A DNA stretch of 47,093 nt from Pelagibacteraceae bacterium AG-414-M23 (GCA_003214525.1 QCLN01000009.1:1-47093), one strand, 5' to 3'; counted from the stretch's first letter, positions 8,626 through 17,597 are shown. Notes: generated by a model not told the origin, from the sequence alone. Numbers and translations: made by a program.

Positions 8626-8699
8626 AATGTGCAATCCTTTTTTAAATTTTATTGACTTATGGAATGGATATAGCATTGTTAGTTAAATATCAATATTTT

Positions 8700-9878
8700 A
8701 TGAAAATTAATCTACGTACTTTTATTAAGCATACGTCAAAAGATTTTCATAACCGATCCGTGAATCCTCCTGTTGTAAGAACATCAACAATAATATTTAA
8801 AAATCTTCAAGAAATAGAAAAAACTCAAAAAAAATATTTAAAAGATCCTAGAAGTAGAAATTTTAGTTATGGAAGACAAGGAACCCCAACTACTTATGAG
8901 CTTCAACAAACTTTAACAAAAATGGAAGAATGTTATAAAGTTTATTTAACTTCGACGGGTTTTGGGGCAGTTTTTTTAGCCGTACTAAGTGTTGTTAATC
9001 CAAATGATGAAATTCTTGTTACAGATTCAGTTTATTCCCCAACAAGACTGTTAACTCATGAATATTTGAAAAAATTTAATATAAAAAGTATTTTTTATGA
9101 TCCTAAAAATTTTAATGATTTAAAAAAAAAAGTAACTAATAAAACAAAATTAATTTTTGTTGAAAACCCTGGGAGTAATACTTTTGAGTTTCAAGATCTG
9201 AATAAAGTAATTTCTTTAGCAAAAAAACATAAAATATATACGGCAATAGATAATACATGGGGAACTCCATATTTATTAAAACCTATTAAACTAGGATTCG
9301 ATATGTCTATAGTTTCAGCAACAAAGTATTATTCAGGTCATTCTGATGTTATGGGTGGTTCATTAGCAATAAATAAGAAAGTTTTTAAATTAATTGAAGC
9401 TACAAATAACGTAGCTGGCTTGAGATTAAGCCCAGATGATGCGTATTTTATTTTAAGAGGAATCAGAACGTTAGATGTAAGAATCGATAAACACCATGAA
9501 AATGCTTTAAAAATTGCAAAATTTTTATCTAAGCAAAAAAAAGTAACCAGTGTTTATTATCCTTATAAAAAAAATTCCCAAAATTATAAATTGTGGAAAA
9601 AATATTATTCTGGCGCCTCAGGTCTAATGGGCCTTAAAATTAAATCAAAAAACAAAAATTCAGTCAAAAGTTTTGTTAATTCTTTAAAATTATTTGGTTA
9701 TGGATTTAGCTGGGGCGGTTTCGAAAGCTTAGCATTATACCAAAATCAAAAACAACTAGGCAAAAGAAGTTTTACAAATTTAAAAAATGATGAACATATT
9801 ATTAGACTTCACATTGGACTTGAAGATCCTAAGGACATCATTGATGACTTAAAACAAGCGCTAAAAAAAATTAAATGA
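8700..9878 (+). CDS. metC: Cystathionine beta-lyase (Cys/Met metabolism PLP enzyme)
   Basis: 392 residues counted from ATG at 8700. A TTG at 8652 would add 16 residues that do not fit the family start. PLP-enzyme features are SYGRQGTPT (56-64), the cofactor-site stretch AIDNTWGTPYL (182-192) and SATKYYSGHSDVMGG (206-220), where Lys209 forms the Schiff base. The SGHSD version of this motif is typical of MetC, which splits cystathionine to homocysteine, pyruvate and ammonia; a methionine gamma-lyase-like activity is the alternative. The stop overlaps the next start by 4 bases (ATGA). Confidence 0.85.
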   Translation: MKINLRTFIKHTSKDFHNRSVNPPVVRTSTIIFKNLQEIEKTQKKYLKDPRSRNFSYGRQGTPTTYELQQTLTKMEECYKVYLTSTGFGAVFLAVLSVVNPNDEILVTDSVYSPTRLLTHEYLKKFNIKSIFYDPKNFNDLKKKVTNKTKLIFVENPGSNTFEFQDLNKVISLAKKHKIYTAIDNTWGTPYLLKPIKLGFDMSIVSATKYYSGHSDVMGGSLAINKKVFKLIEATNNVAGLRLSPDDAYFILRGIRTLDVRIDKHHENALKIAKFLSKQKKVTSVYYPYKKNSQNYKLWKKYYSGASGLMGLKIKSKNKNSVKSFVNSLKLFGYGFSWGGFESLALYQNQKQLGKRSFTNLKNDEHIIRLHIGLEDPKDIIDDLKQALKKIK

Positions 9879-11095
9879 GCACAGAAAGTTTTTCAATTAA
9901 CAAAAAAGCACTTATTACACTAATAGCTGCATCAATAGTTGTAATAATTTCTCTTGGTATTAGACAAACTTTTGGACTTTTCTTTTTTGATTTTAATGCT
10001 GATCTAGATATATCAATTTCACATTTTGGCTTTGTAATGGGCTTGCAACTTTTATTGTGGGGTGTTTTTAGCCCTTTATTTGGAGTTATAACGGATAAAT
10101 ATGGTGGTGCTATTGCAATATTTATAGGTTTTTTATTTTATTTAGCTGGTGTTTTACTTTTTCATTCAGGATTCAATACTGGATATTATTTTACTTTAAC
10201 TATTGGAGTAATGATTGGAGTTGGTCTCGGTTCTACTGCAATTGGAATTCCAGTTTCAGTAGTAGCTAAACATTTTCCTGCATCTAACAGAACAATTGCA
10301 ACTGGTATAGTAACTTGCGCAGGTTCATTTGGATATTTTGTATCTCCATTATTGGTAAGATATTCGCTAATTGAAACTGGCTGGGAAAACACTTTAATAT
10401 ATTTCAGTCTTCTTCTTGGACTTGGATTAATAGTCGCATTATTTGTAAGTACTCCAAAAATCCCAGTAGGCGTTGATCAAAATAATAAACAAACTGCAAG
10501 AGAAGCTTTAAAAGAAGCTCTTGAAAATAAAAGTTTTATTTATCTAACGCTTGGATTTTTTGTTTGCGGTTGGCACATAGCATTAGTAGCCACACATATA
10601 CCAACCTACATGATGGATAAAGGCATGCCCGAGTGGACAGCCGCTATGATATTAGCATTAATTGGAGTGTTTAATATGGTAGGCACAATCACTAGTGGTT
10701 ATTTATCGACTAGGTTCAGCAAAAAAAAAATTTTAAGTGCAATTTATTTATTGAGAGGTGTTTCAATAATATATTTTATATTTTTACCACCAAGCATATT
10801 TAACTCTGTAGTATTTGGCGTAACATTTGGATTTCTATGGCTTTCTACAGTTCCTCCAACAAATGGAATAGTGGGACACATATTTGGAACCAAGTATGTG
10901 GGTCTATTATATGGAGTGGTATTTGTTAGTCATCAAGTAGGTTCTTTCTTGGGCGCTTATCTCGGAGGAATTTTTTATGAAATGAATGGTAATTTTGATT
11001 ATGCTTGGTATGTTTCTATCGCATTATCAATATTTGCAGGAGTGATACATTTACCTATTATAGAGAAAGCAATTGAAAGAACACAACCAGCATAA
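9875..11095 (+). CDS. Major facilitator superfamily transporter
   Basis: 406 residues with twelve predicted membrane helices. The signature loop GVITDKYGG between helices 2 and 3 is the MFS motif A, and SLGIRQTFGLFFFDF in helix 1 resembles the oxalate/formate-monocarboxylate group (OFA/MCT-like). The central cytoplasmic loop lies around residues 195-215. A small organic anion is a reasonable guess for the substrate, but sequence does not fix it. It overlaps metC by 4 bases and pabB by 23, so it is embedded in the operon. Confidence 0.82.
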   Translation: MSTESFSINKKALITLIAASIVVIISLGIRQTFGLFFFDFNADLDISISHFGFVMGLQLLLWGVFSPLFGVITDKYGGAIAIFIGFLFYLAGVLLFHSGFNTGYYFTLTIGVMIGVGLGSTAIGIPVSVVAKHFPASNRTIATGIVTCAGSFGYFVSPLLVRYSLIETGWENTLIYFSLLLGLGLIVALFVSTPKIPVGVDQNNKQTAREALKEALENKSFIYLTLGFFVCGWHIALVATHIPTYMMDKGMPEWTAAMILALIGVFNMVGTITSGYLSTRFSKKKILSAIYLLRGVSIIYFIFLPPSIFNSVVFGVTFGFLWLSTVPPTNGIVGHIFGTKYVGLLYGVVFVSHQVGSFLGAYLGGIFYEMNGNFDYAWYVSIALSIFAGVIHLPIIEKAIERTQPA

Positions 11096-12287
11096 ATTAA
11101 GTTTTAATCCATATCTAGAAAAGCTTTATCAGTCTGATAAACCTTTAATTATATACAAAGTAATAGACGGTTATAATATTTACACTGATTTTTCAAAAAA
11201 AATTCTTTTAAACAACAAGAATATTAATGGTTTTTTAAAATCTTTTGAAAAAAAAAAATATAAAAAAGAAACAGATTTATATTTGGGTTTTTTTGGATAC
11301 GAAATTTTGTGTAATTTAATTGGCATCAGTATAAAAAACAAAAAAAGATTGAATTTTTACAAAGGTATTTTTTATAAACCAGAAACTATAATTAAAATTA
11401 GAAAAGATATAAAAATTATTTCAAATATTAAAAATCATAAGTTTAATAAACAATTCAATAAAACGAAAATTTTGAGTCCATTTAAAATCAATATTCCATA
11501 TCAAAAATATAAAAAAATATTTGATTTATTTTCTAAGAAAATACGACAAGGAGAAACATATCAGATTAAAATTTGCACCAAGTATAAAAATAAGTCATTA
11601 ATTAACCCAATTAACTTTTTTTGGAAGTTGATGAGAGTTAATTCTTCTCCAGAGTCTTTTATGATTAAAGATAAAGACTATTCAATAGTAAGTTGCTCCC
11701 CAGAAACTCTTATTGATAAAAAAAAAAATAGTATAATAACCAAGCCAATAGCTGGAACTTTAAAAAAAAATTCATCGATCAATAAATTGATTGCTCTTAA
11801 TTATTTTAAAAATAATGAGAAAGAAACAAAAGAACATAATATGATAGTAGATATGGAAAGGAGTGATTTATCTAAAATATGCAAACCTGGAAGTGTGAAA
11901 ATAATTAAAAAGAAGTATGTAGCTGAGTATAAGCATCTTTTTCATTATGTTACTTCTATTGGCGGTATGTTAAATCAAAAAACTCAATTAATTGAAATTA
12001 TAAAAGCAATGATGCCAGGAGGATCGGTTATAGGCTGTCCAAAAATTAGAACTTTAGAACTTTTAAACAATCAAGAAAAAGAAAGTAGAAATATTTTTAC
12101 AGGCAGCTTTGGCTATATAAAATTTAATCAAGATATGAAATTTAATATAATTATTAGATCAATATTAAATTATAGAAATAAATCAGAGATTTCTGCAGCT
12201 TCAGGCGTTGTATTAGACAGTACATCAAAAAAAGAATTTAATGAAAATTATATTAAAGCAAAATCTTTATTGGAGTTATTTAAATGA
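11073..12287 (+). CDS. pabB: Aminodeoxychorismate synthase component I (chorismate-binding family)
   Basis: 404 residues. The chorismate-binding core is clear: GETYQIKICTKY (160-171), SPESF, VSCSPETLI, PIAGT (225-229), KEHNMIVDMERSDL, GGSVIGCPKIRTLE and FTGSFGYI. With PabA it would convert chorismate and glutamine to 4-amino-4-deoxychorismate for folate. The position before pabA and pabC supports PabB. However, E. coli PabB has a catalytic Lys in PIKGT, and here residue 227 is Ala, as in anthranilate synthase TrpE, so TrpE-like activity is the alternative. The start is TTG at 11073, inside the MFS gene; no in-frame ATG fits. Confidence 0.8.
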   Translation: MKEHNQHKLSFNPYLEKLYQSDKPLIIYKVIDGYNIYTDFSKKILLNNKNINGFLKSFEKKKYKKETDLYLGFFGYEILCNLIGISIKNKKRLNFYKGIFYKPETIIKIRKDIKIISNIKNHKFNKQFNKTKILSPFKINIPYQKYKKIFDLFSKKIRQGETYQIKICTKYKNKSLINPINFFWKLMRVNSSPESFMIKDKDYSIVSCSPETLIDKKKNSIITKPIAGTLKKNSSINKLIALNYFKNNEKETKEHNMIVDMERSDLSKICKPGSVKIIKKKYVAEYKHLFHYVTSIGGMLNQKTQLIEIIKAMMPGGSVIGCPKIRTLELLNNQEKESRNIFTGSFGYIKFNQDMKFNIIIRSILNYRNKSEISAASGVVLDSTSKKEFNENYIKAKSLLELFK

Positions 12288-12841
12288 TTTACATTATTGA
12301 TCATCAGGACTCATTCACATGGAATATAGTACATCAATTTTCAAAATTTAATAAAGTAATTTGTTCAAATTATTTTGAGATAAATAATAAATTACTGGAA
12401 AAATGCGATGTAATTGTTTTTTCACCAGGACCAGGATCGCCAAAAGATTATCCTCTTTCTTCAAAAATATATAAAAAATACAAAGGAAAAAAAAAAATTA
12501 TTGGAATATGTTTAGGGTATCAAATGATTTTATACAATGAGGGTGGAAAAATAATACAACAAAAAAGAATTTATCATGGTTTTCAATCAAAAATAAAAAT
12601 AAATGGTCAAAGTAAAATTTTTAAAAACAATAAACAATTTAAAGTTGGCAGATATCACTCCTTAAAATTGATGGAGCCATTTAAATCTAATACAATAAAG
12701 ATAACTATGAGATGCAGCAAAACAAAAATACCAATGGGACTTGAAGACAATACAAATAAAATTTATGGGTTTCAATTTCATCCGGAATCCTTTTTGACAG
12801 AAAATGGCGATATTCTTATTAAAAAAATCTTATCTGCTTAA
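12284..12841 (+). CDS. pabA: Aminodeoxychorismate synthase glutamine amidotransferase
   Basis: 185-residue class I glutamine amidotransferase. The triad is visible: Cys76 in GICLGYQ, and His166 and Glu168 in FQFHPESF. The oxyanion region FSPGPGSP (46-53) and N-terminal DHQDSFTWN are typical of PabA/TrpG. It releases ammonia from glutamine and channels it to the preceding PabB. The start overlaps the pabB stop (ATGA) and pabC begins 38 bases before its end, indicating tight coupling. PabA and TrpG cannot be separated by sequence alone; pabC next door favours folate. Confidence 0.88.
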   Translation: MIYIIDHQDSFTWNIVHQFSKFNKVICSNYFEINNKLLEKCDVIVFSPGPGSPKDYPLSSKIYKKYKGKKKIIGICLGYQMILYNEGGKIIQQKRIYHGFQSKIKINGQSKIFKNNKQFKVGRYHSLKLMEPFKSNTIKITMRCSKTKIPMGLEDNTNKIYGFQFHPESFLTENGDILIKKILSA

Positions 12842-13547
12842 CACTCTTAAGGAGGTTCCTTATAAAAATCTTTGGGGATCAAGAGGAGTTTTTACTACTA
12901 TAAGAATGGTTGGCAAACCTCCAAGATTATTATTATATAAATCTCACTTAAAAAACTTAATTAGTTCTATAAAAAAATATGGAATTAAAAAAAATAATTT
13001 AAAGGATGTTATTAAAGATTTAATAAAAAGAAATTCATATTATAAAGGTCCTGACAATTTATTAAGAATAGCCCTAAATAAAAAATTTATTTCTGTATCT
13101 ATAAGAAAGAGACCGAAGCCTAAAAATAATTTTAATTTACTTTTATTTAAATACAAAAGAGTAGATCCAAAATATAAAAATTTATATTATAAAAAAATCT
13201 TGAGTAAATTAAGCAAACTTGACTCAACAAGATTCGATATTGCGCTAGTTTATAAAAATAAAATTTTAGAAACAGGTACTTCAAACTTAATATTTGTTAA
13301 AAATGGAAAAGTATTTTCTCCAAAAAAATATTCTTATTTTGGAAATACTATTAAATTTATTAACAAAAAAATAAATATTAATTTTAAAGATATTTCAATT
13401 GATGAAATAAATAATTTTGAAGAAATAATGCTAATTGGATCTGGAAAAGGAATTACTTCAGTTTACAAAATTAAAGAACTTAATTGGAAAAGAAAAAAAA
13501 ATGTTTGTTATAATAAAATTAATAAAATATATAATACACTAGTATAA
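12804..13547 (+). CDS. pabC: 4-amino-4-deoxychorismate lyase (fold-type IV PLP enzyme)
   Basis: 247 residues. GVFTTIRMVGKPPRLLLYKSHL near the N-terminus is the fold-type IV entry pattern, and ILETGTSNLIFVKNGKVFSP is the cofactor phosphate/Glu region. GSGKGITSVYKI near the C-terminus matches the closing loop of the family. It would split aminodeoxychorismate into p-aminobenzoate and pyruvate. Start choice: ATG at 12804 lies inside pabA; an ATG at 12906 would cut off the GVFTTIR segment. An AAGGAGG at 12848-12854 lies inside the gene and has no matching start. The low-complexity Lys/Asn content follows the AT bias. Confidence 0.8.
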   Translation: MAIFLLKKSYLLNTLKEVPYKNLWGSRGVFTTIRMVGKPPRLLLYKSHLKNLISSIKKYGIKKNNLKDVIKDLIKRNSYYKGPDNLLRIALNKKFISVSIRKRPKPKNNFNLLLFKYKRVDPKYKNLYYKKILSKLSKLDSTRFDIALVYKNKILETGTSNLIFVKNGKVFSPKKYSYFGNTIKFINKKININFKDISIDEINNFEEIMLIGSGKGITSVYKIKELNWKRKKNVCYNKINKIYNTLV

Positions 13548-13550
13548 ATC

Positions 13551-13949
13551 ATGAAAGATCCTAATAATCCTTGTATATTTTGTAAAGTTATAAAAGAAGA
13601 ATTGAAATTTGAGAATGAATTAGCCTATTCATCTTCTGACAGTTATCCAATTTCAAAATTCCATAGTTTAATTATTCCAAAAAGACATGTTGAAAACTAT
13701 TTTGATCTTATTAATGATGAGATTCTGGCTTGCAATGAATTAATTTTAAAAACTAAAGAAAAAATTTTAAAAGAAGACCCATCTGTTAAAGGTTTTAATG
13801 TTGGCACAAATGCTGGAAATGTAGCTGGACAGTCAATTATGCACTGTCATATCCACCTGATTCCAAGAAGAGAAGGAGATGTTGAAAATCCCCAAGGAGG
13901 AGTGAGATCAGTCATCCCTTTAAAACAACATTATACAAGAAAATCCTAA
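13551..13949 (+). CDS. HIT family (histidine triad) hydrolase
   Basis: 132 residues. The triad HCHIHLIPRR (His98, His100, His102) is intact and preceded by NVGTNAGNVAGQSIMH. The N-terminal PCIFCKV (Cys8, Cys11) is common in HIT proteins and may help bind zinc. Bacterial HINT-type members hydrolyse nucleoside phosphoramidates or AMP-linked compounds; the natural substrate is usually unknown. It begins 3 bases after pabC and probably ends the metC-to-HIT operon. Confidence 0.9.
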   Translation: MKDPNNPCIFCKVIKEELKFENELAYSSSDSYPISKFHSLIIPKRHVENYFDLINDEILACNELILKTKEKILKEDPSVKGFNVGTNAGNVAGQSIMHCHIHLIPRREGDVENPQGGVRSVIPLKQHYTRKS

Positions 13950-13979
13950 ATTAAATTCCAACGGATGTTACATATTGTC

Positions 13980-14017
13980 TTGAATTTACCTTATTGATTA
14001 TTCAATTCAACTATACT
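13980..14017 (+). promoter_or_regulatory. Dyad and -10-like element before the apr genes
   Basis: The 84-base gap before aprM contains TTGAATT (13980-13986) and its inverted copy AATTCAA (14004-14010), with a nested TTGA-TTAT-TCAA, directly followed by TATACT (14012-14017), a good -10 candidate 17 bases before the ATG. No matching -35 is at standard distance, which would fit an activator-dependent promoter. The 7-base arms are short for AT-rich DNA, so this is only suggestive. Confidence 0.3.
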
Positions 14018-14033
14018 AGAAACTTTAAGAAAA

Positions 14034-14834
14034 ATGATATCAATAAATCCATTCTCAATATTAGCTGAAACCGTGCCGCCAATAGCAATGCAAATATTTA
14101 TTATAACAATGGTAGTACTTGCAGCTGTTGGAACCATTTTAGATATAATTCATAAAAAAAATGTAAAATATTTTTTCGAAAACGCTAAAAAGGCAAAATT
14201 ATCAGCAACAAAAAAATTAAGTAACAGCGAAAGAATATCTGTAATTTCTAAAACAATTGTAAGCGATATAGCTACTACATCTGAACTTGGAGCTGGAAAA
14301 AGAAGAGCCGCCCATTTACTTGGGATGTATGGTACAATTTTATTTTGGATTGGATCAGCGATAATGATTTTTTGTTATTCAAGTCCATCTTCAGACACTC
14401 CTTCTTTTTGGCCAGTCATATGGCATGTTGGCGCTATTATGACAGTTGTAGGCGGTGGCTGGTTCTGGTTTTTTTTAAGAGTAGATGTTTATTCAGAAGC
14501 TCAACCATGGTATAGAATTATAAAAGCAGACTTATTTGTTCTTGCACTTGTTGCGGCTGCATTAACAGGATTAATTTGGTCATATTTACAATCATTAAAT
14601 TTAAATGATAGGTGGGATGATAAAGTTTTTTTAGTGTTGTTTATGGTATCCAACCTTGTTTTATTTGGAGGAGTTTATTGGTCAAAATTTGCACACATGT
14701 TTTATAAACCTGGTGCTGCAATACAAAAAAATTTAGCAGAAGCAGATGGATCTAGAGACAATTTGCCGCCTGAGTCTGACGCCCCAAAACAATTTGGATT
14801 AGGTATAACAAGGGAAGATCCAAAACATTATTAA
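14034..14834 (+). CDS. aprM: AprM-like membrane protein of APS reductase
   Basis: 266 residues with five predicted membrane helices (about 15-38, 95-115, 125-146, 165-187, 198-218). It looks like the membrane component encoded before aprBA in sulfur-oxidising bacteria and SAR11. His residues at helix ends (RRAAHLLGMYG, VIWHVGAI, SKFAHMFYKPG) suggest a NarI/DsrM-like quinone- or haem-linked electron carrier. The likely job is taking electrons from AprAB into the quinone pool; haem content is inferred. It lies 28 bases before aprB in one operon. Confidence 0.82.
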   Translation: MISINPFSILAETVPPIAMQIFIITMVVLAAVGTILDIIHKKNVKYFFENAKKAKLSATKKLSNSERISVISKTIVSDIATTSELGAGKRRAAHLLGMYGTILFWIGSAIMIFCYSSPSSDTPSFWPVIWHVGAIMTVVGGGWFWFFLRVDVYSEAQPWYRIIKADLFVLALVAAALTGLIWSYLQSLNLNDRWDDKVFLVLFMVSNLVLFGGVYWSKFAHMFYKPGAAIQKNLAEADGSRDNLPPESDAPKQFGLGITREDPKHY

Positions 14835-14862
14835 TATGAAACTAAAAGGAAAAAAATAATTT

Positions 14863-15333
14863 ATGTCAACTTTTGTATACATGACGCGTTGTGATGGCTG
14901 TGGACATTGTGTTGATATATGTCCTTCTGATATTATGCACATCGATGAAACCATTAGACGTGCTAAAAATATAGAACCAAATTTTTGTTGGGAATGTTAC
15001 TCATGTGTTAAAGCTTGCCCAAACCATGCTATTGACGTTAGAGGTTACGCTGACTTTGCTCCAATGGGCCATAGTGTTAGAGTTAGAAGAGAAGAAGAAA
15101 AAGGAACCATTTCATGGAAAATAAAATTTAGAAATGGAACAGTAAAAGATTTTGTATCTCCAATAACAACAAAACCATGGGGTAAATTTATTCCTAAGTT
15201 AGCTGATGGTGAGAAACCAAATCAGGGTGAAATAAATTCTCAAATTCTTTATTCTGAACCAGAAGGTTTAAATACAAAAAAAGAATTGCCTAAAGTAGAA
15301 AAAAGCGCATTTAAAAAAGGTGTTTATTATTAA
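14863..15333 (+). CDS. aprB: Adenylylsulfate reductase subunit beta
   Basis: 156 residues. Two 4Fe-4S clusters are encoded by Cys10, Cys13, Cys16, Cys20 and by Cys42, Cys45, Cys48, Cys52, followed by the C-terminal beta region that wraps around AprA. It carries electrons between the FAD of AprA and the membrane partner. A GGA-rich ribosome site precedes the ATG, and the stop shares a base with the aprA start (TAATG), giving coupled 1:1 synthesis. No sat or dsr genes lie in the window. Confidence 0.95.
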   Translation: MSTFVYMTRCDGCGHCVDICPSDIMHIDETIRRAKNIEPNFCWECYSCVKACPNHAIDVRGYADFAPMGHSVRVRREEEKGTISWKIKFRNGTVKDFVSPITTKPWGKFIPKLADGEKPNQGEINSQILYSEPEGLNTKKELPKVEKSAFKKGVYY

Positions 15334-17189
15334 TGGCTAAAAAAACTATAATTGAAGATTGCGATATTTTAGTTGTAGGTGGGGGTATGGCCGGAACAGG
15401 TGCCACTTTTGAAGCTAGGCACTGGGGCAGAGATTTAAAAATTATATGTGTTGAAAAGGCCAATATAGATAGAAGTGGAGCTGTAGCTCAAGGTTTGTAC
15501 GCAATCAATTGTTATATGGGAATGCAATGGGGCGAAAACCAACCAGAAGACCATGTACGTTACGCAAGAAACGACCTGATGGGATTAGTTAGAGAAGATC
15601 TTGGTTATGATATGGCTCGTCACGTAGACTCAACAGTTCATATGTTTGATGAATGGGGTTTACCTATGATGAGAAATAAAGAAACTGGCCGTTATCAACG
15701 TGAAGGTAAGTGGCAAATAATGATTCATGGCGAAAGCTATAAACCAATTGTTGCTGAAGCTGCAAAAAAATCTGCAGATAAAATTTATAACAGAATAATG
15801 ATTACTCATCTTTTAATGGATGAAACTAAAGAAAATAGAGTAGGTGGAGCTGTTGGTTTTAATATGAGAACAGGTGATTATTATGTCTTTAAAGCTAAAA
15901 CAGTAATAGTTGCCGCTGGTGGAGCTTCTCACATATTTAAACCAAGAGCTGTTGGAGAAGGTATGGGTAGAACTTGGTATGCACCATGGAGCAATGGTTC
16001 AGCATATGCTCTTCCAATAGAGGTTGGAGCTAAAATGACACAAATGGAAAATAGAATTGTGTTATGCAGATTTAAAGATGGTTATGGTCCAGTAGGTGCA
16101 TATTTTTTACATTTAAAGACTTACACCCAAAATGCCAATGGCGAAAATTACGAAAAGAAATGGTATGAAAAAACAAAAGAATTAGTTGGAGAATATATAG
16201 ATCATCACCCAACCCCAACTTGTTTACGTAATCATGCATTTATACAAGAAACAATGGCTGGAGGTGGACCAATACACATGGTTACAAAAGAAGCATTTCA
16301 AGACCCGCACTTAGAAACTGTGGGATGGGAAAATTTCTTAGGAATGACAGTAGGACAAGCTGTAGTTTGGGCATCTCAAAATATTGATCCAAAATATACA
16401 AACCCAGAATTAACCACGTCTGAACCTTATGTTATGGGTTCACACGCCACCTGTTCAGGAGCGTGGGTAAGCGGACCAGAGGATATCTCACCTCCAGAAT
16501 ACTTTTGGGGCTACAATAGAATGACAACAGTAGAAGGATTATTCGGAGCTGGTGATACAGTTGGAGGAAGCGCTCATAAGTTTTCATCTGGATCGTTCAC
16601 AGAGGGTAGATTAGCTGCAAAAGCTGCAGTTAAGTACATTGAAGAAGAAAAAGCTAAAGATATAAAAGTAAGTGATAAACAATGTGATGAATTTAAAGAA
16701 ATTATATTTAAACCTTTAGAAAACTATACTGTTGGAAGAAACGAGATTACAGGAGGAACTGTTTCTCCTAGTTATATATCTCCAATCCAGGGCCTTCAAA
16801 GACTACAAAAAATAATGGACGAATATGTCGGTGGTATAAGCTACAATTATATGACAAACGAAAATACGCTTAAAAGAGGTTTAGAATTATTAGATTGGCT
16901 TCAAGAAGATCTTGAAAAAGTTGGTGCTGAAGACTACCACCAACTTATGAGAGCTTGGGAGTTAAAACATAGAACACTCACATCACAGTGCGTTACAGAA
17001 CATACTCTTTTTAGACAGGAAACTCGTTGGCCAGGGTATTATTATAGAGGCGATTATATGAAACTAGATGATAAAAACTGGCATTGCTTGACATTGTCAA
17101 GACGTGACCCGAAAACTGGAAAATTTACCATGGAGAAGGCTCCAGTTTATCATATAGTTGACGAGAAAGAGAAAAAAGAAGCCTCGTAA
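15333..17189 (+). CDS. aprA: Adenylylsulfate reductase subunit alpha
   Basis: 618 residues, normal AprA length. The FAD-binding DILVVGGGMAGTGATFEARH lies at 10-29. Conserved blocks such as DRSGAVAQGLYAINCYMG, GGASHIFKPRA and TVEGLFGAGDTVGG identify dissimilatory-type AprA within the succinate dehydrogenase-like flavoprotein superfamily. In the oxidising direction it joins sulfite and AMP to APS. Beside sulfite-releasing xsc and suyAB and without dsr genes, sulfite disposal is the likely role (inference); SAR11 is known to carry aprBA. It is coupled to aprB by a one-base overlap and followed after 5 bases by a small gene. Confidence 0.97.
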   Translation: MAKKTIIEDCDILVVGGGMAGTGATFEARHWGRDLKIICVEKANIDRSGAVAQGLYAINCYMGMQWGENQPEDHVRYARNDLMGLVREDLGYDMARHVDSTVHMFDEWGLPMMRNKETGRYQREGKWQIMIHGESYKPIVAEAAKKSADKIYNRIMITHLLMDETKENRVGGAVGFNMRTGDYYVFKAKTVIVAAGGASHIFKPRAVGEGMGRTWYAPWSNGSAYALPIEVGAKMTQMENRIVLCRFKDGYGPVGAYFLHLKTYTQNANGENYEKKWYEKTKELVGEYIDHHPTPTCLRNHAFIQETMAGGGPIHMVTKEAFQDPHLETVGWENFLGMTVGQAVVWASQNIDPKYTNPELTTSEPYVMGSHATCSGAWVSGPEDISPPEYFWGYNRMTTVEGLFGAGDTVGGSAHKFSSGSFTEGRLAAKAAVKYIEEEKAKDIKVSDKQCDEFKEIIFKPLENYTVGRNEITGGTVSPSYISPIQGLQRLQKIMDEYVGGISYNYMTNENTLKRGLELLDWLQEDLEKVGAEDYHQLMRAWELKHRTLTSQCVTEHTLFRQETRWPGYYYRGDYMKLDDKNWHCLTLSRRDPKTGKFTMEKAPVYHIVDEKEKKEAS

Positions 17190-17194
17190 TAATA

Positions 17195-17545
17195 ATGAGT
17201 CTTCTAGATAAGTCAGACGAAGAATTAATTAAAATTGCTGACCCTATATGGGCTAACCTTATAAAATCCTCAAATATAAAAGACTATGGTGGTTTTACTA
17301 AAGATTTTTCTTCGCAAATGCTCTATGGAGCTAATGAAGTTGAGCTAGGTAAACAGTGGGCAAGCAATGAGCTTATATCATCTTTGTCAGAAGGATGTAA
17401 ACCATTTGGGTGCCTTAAAAGAGGTCAGTATGTTACAATTCTATACAAACAAACAAGCACCAAGATACCTGGAGAGTTTTTAGGTAGACTTGTTCTAGGT
17501 GAAGAGGGTGGGCTAGTTAAAGTTTTTGGCGCAACAATTTTTTAA
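17195..17545 (+). CDS. Unknown 116-aa protein in the apr operon
   Basis: Not recognised with certainty. It is a soluble protein of 116 residues with an N-terminal helical part (DEELIKIADPIWANLIKSSN) and a C-terminal beta-rich part (GQYVTILYKQ, GEFLGRLVLG, GLVKVFGATIF). That arrangement is compatible with an NTF2/SnoaL-like fold, though this is a guess from pattern only. It contains two cysteines in EGCKPFGCLKRG. It starts 5 bases after aprA, so it should be made with the APS reductase and may serve it as an accessory or in a linked sulfur step. Confidence 0.75.
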   Translation: MSLLDKSDEELIKIADPIWANLIKSSNIKDYGGFTKDFSSQMLYGANEVELGKQWASNELISSLSEGCKPFGCLKRGQYVTILYKQTSTKIPGEFLGRLVLGEEGGLVKVFGATIF

Positions 17546-17597
17546 CAAAATTTAAAAAAAAACTTGAAAAGTTCTGGAATTTTGTTATTTGCATCTT

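Noticed and set aside
8652..8699. TTG start giving metC 16 extra residues
   Set aside because: The added residues do not resemble the family N-terminus, there is no ribosome site, and TTGACT there reads more like a promoter box.
12848..12854. Perfect AAGGAGG Shine-Dalgarno near the start of pabC
   Set aside because: No start codon follows at a usable distance, and starting later would remove the conserved GVFTTIR segment; taken as chance.
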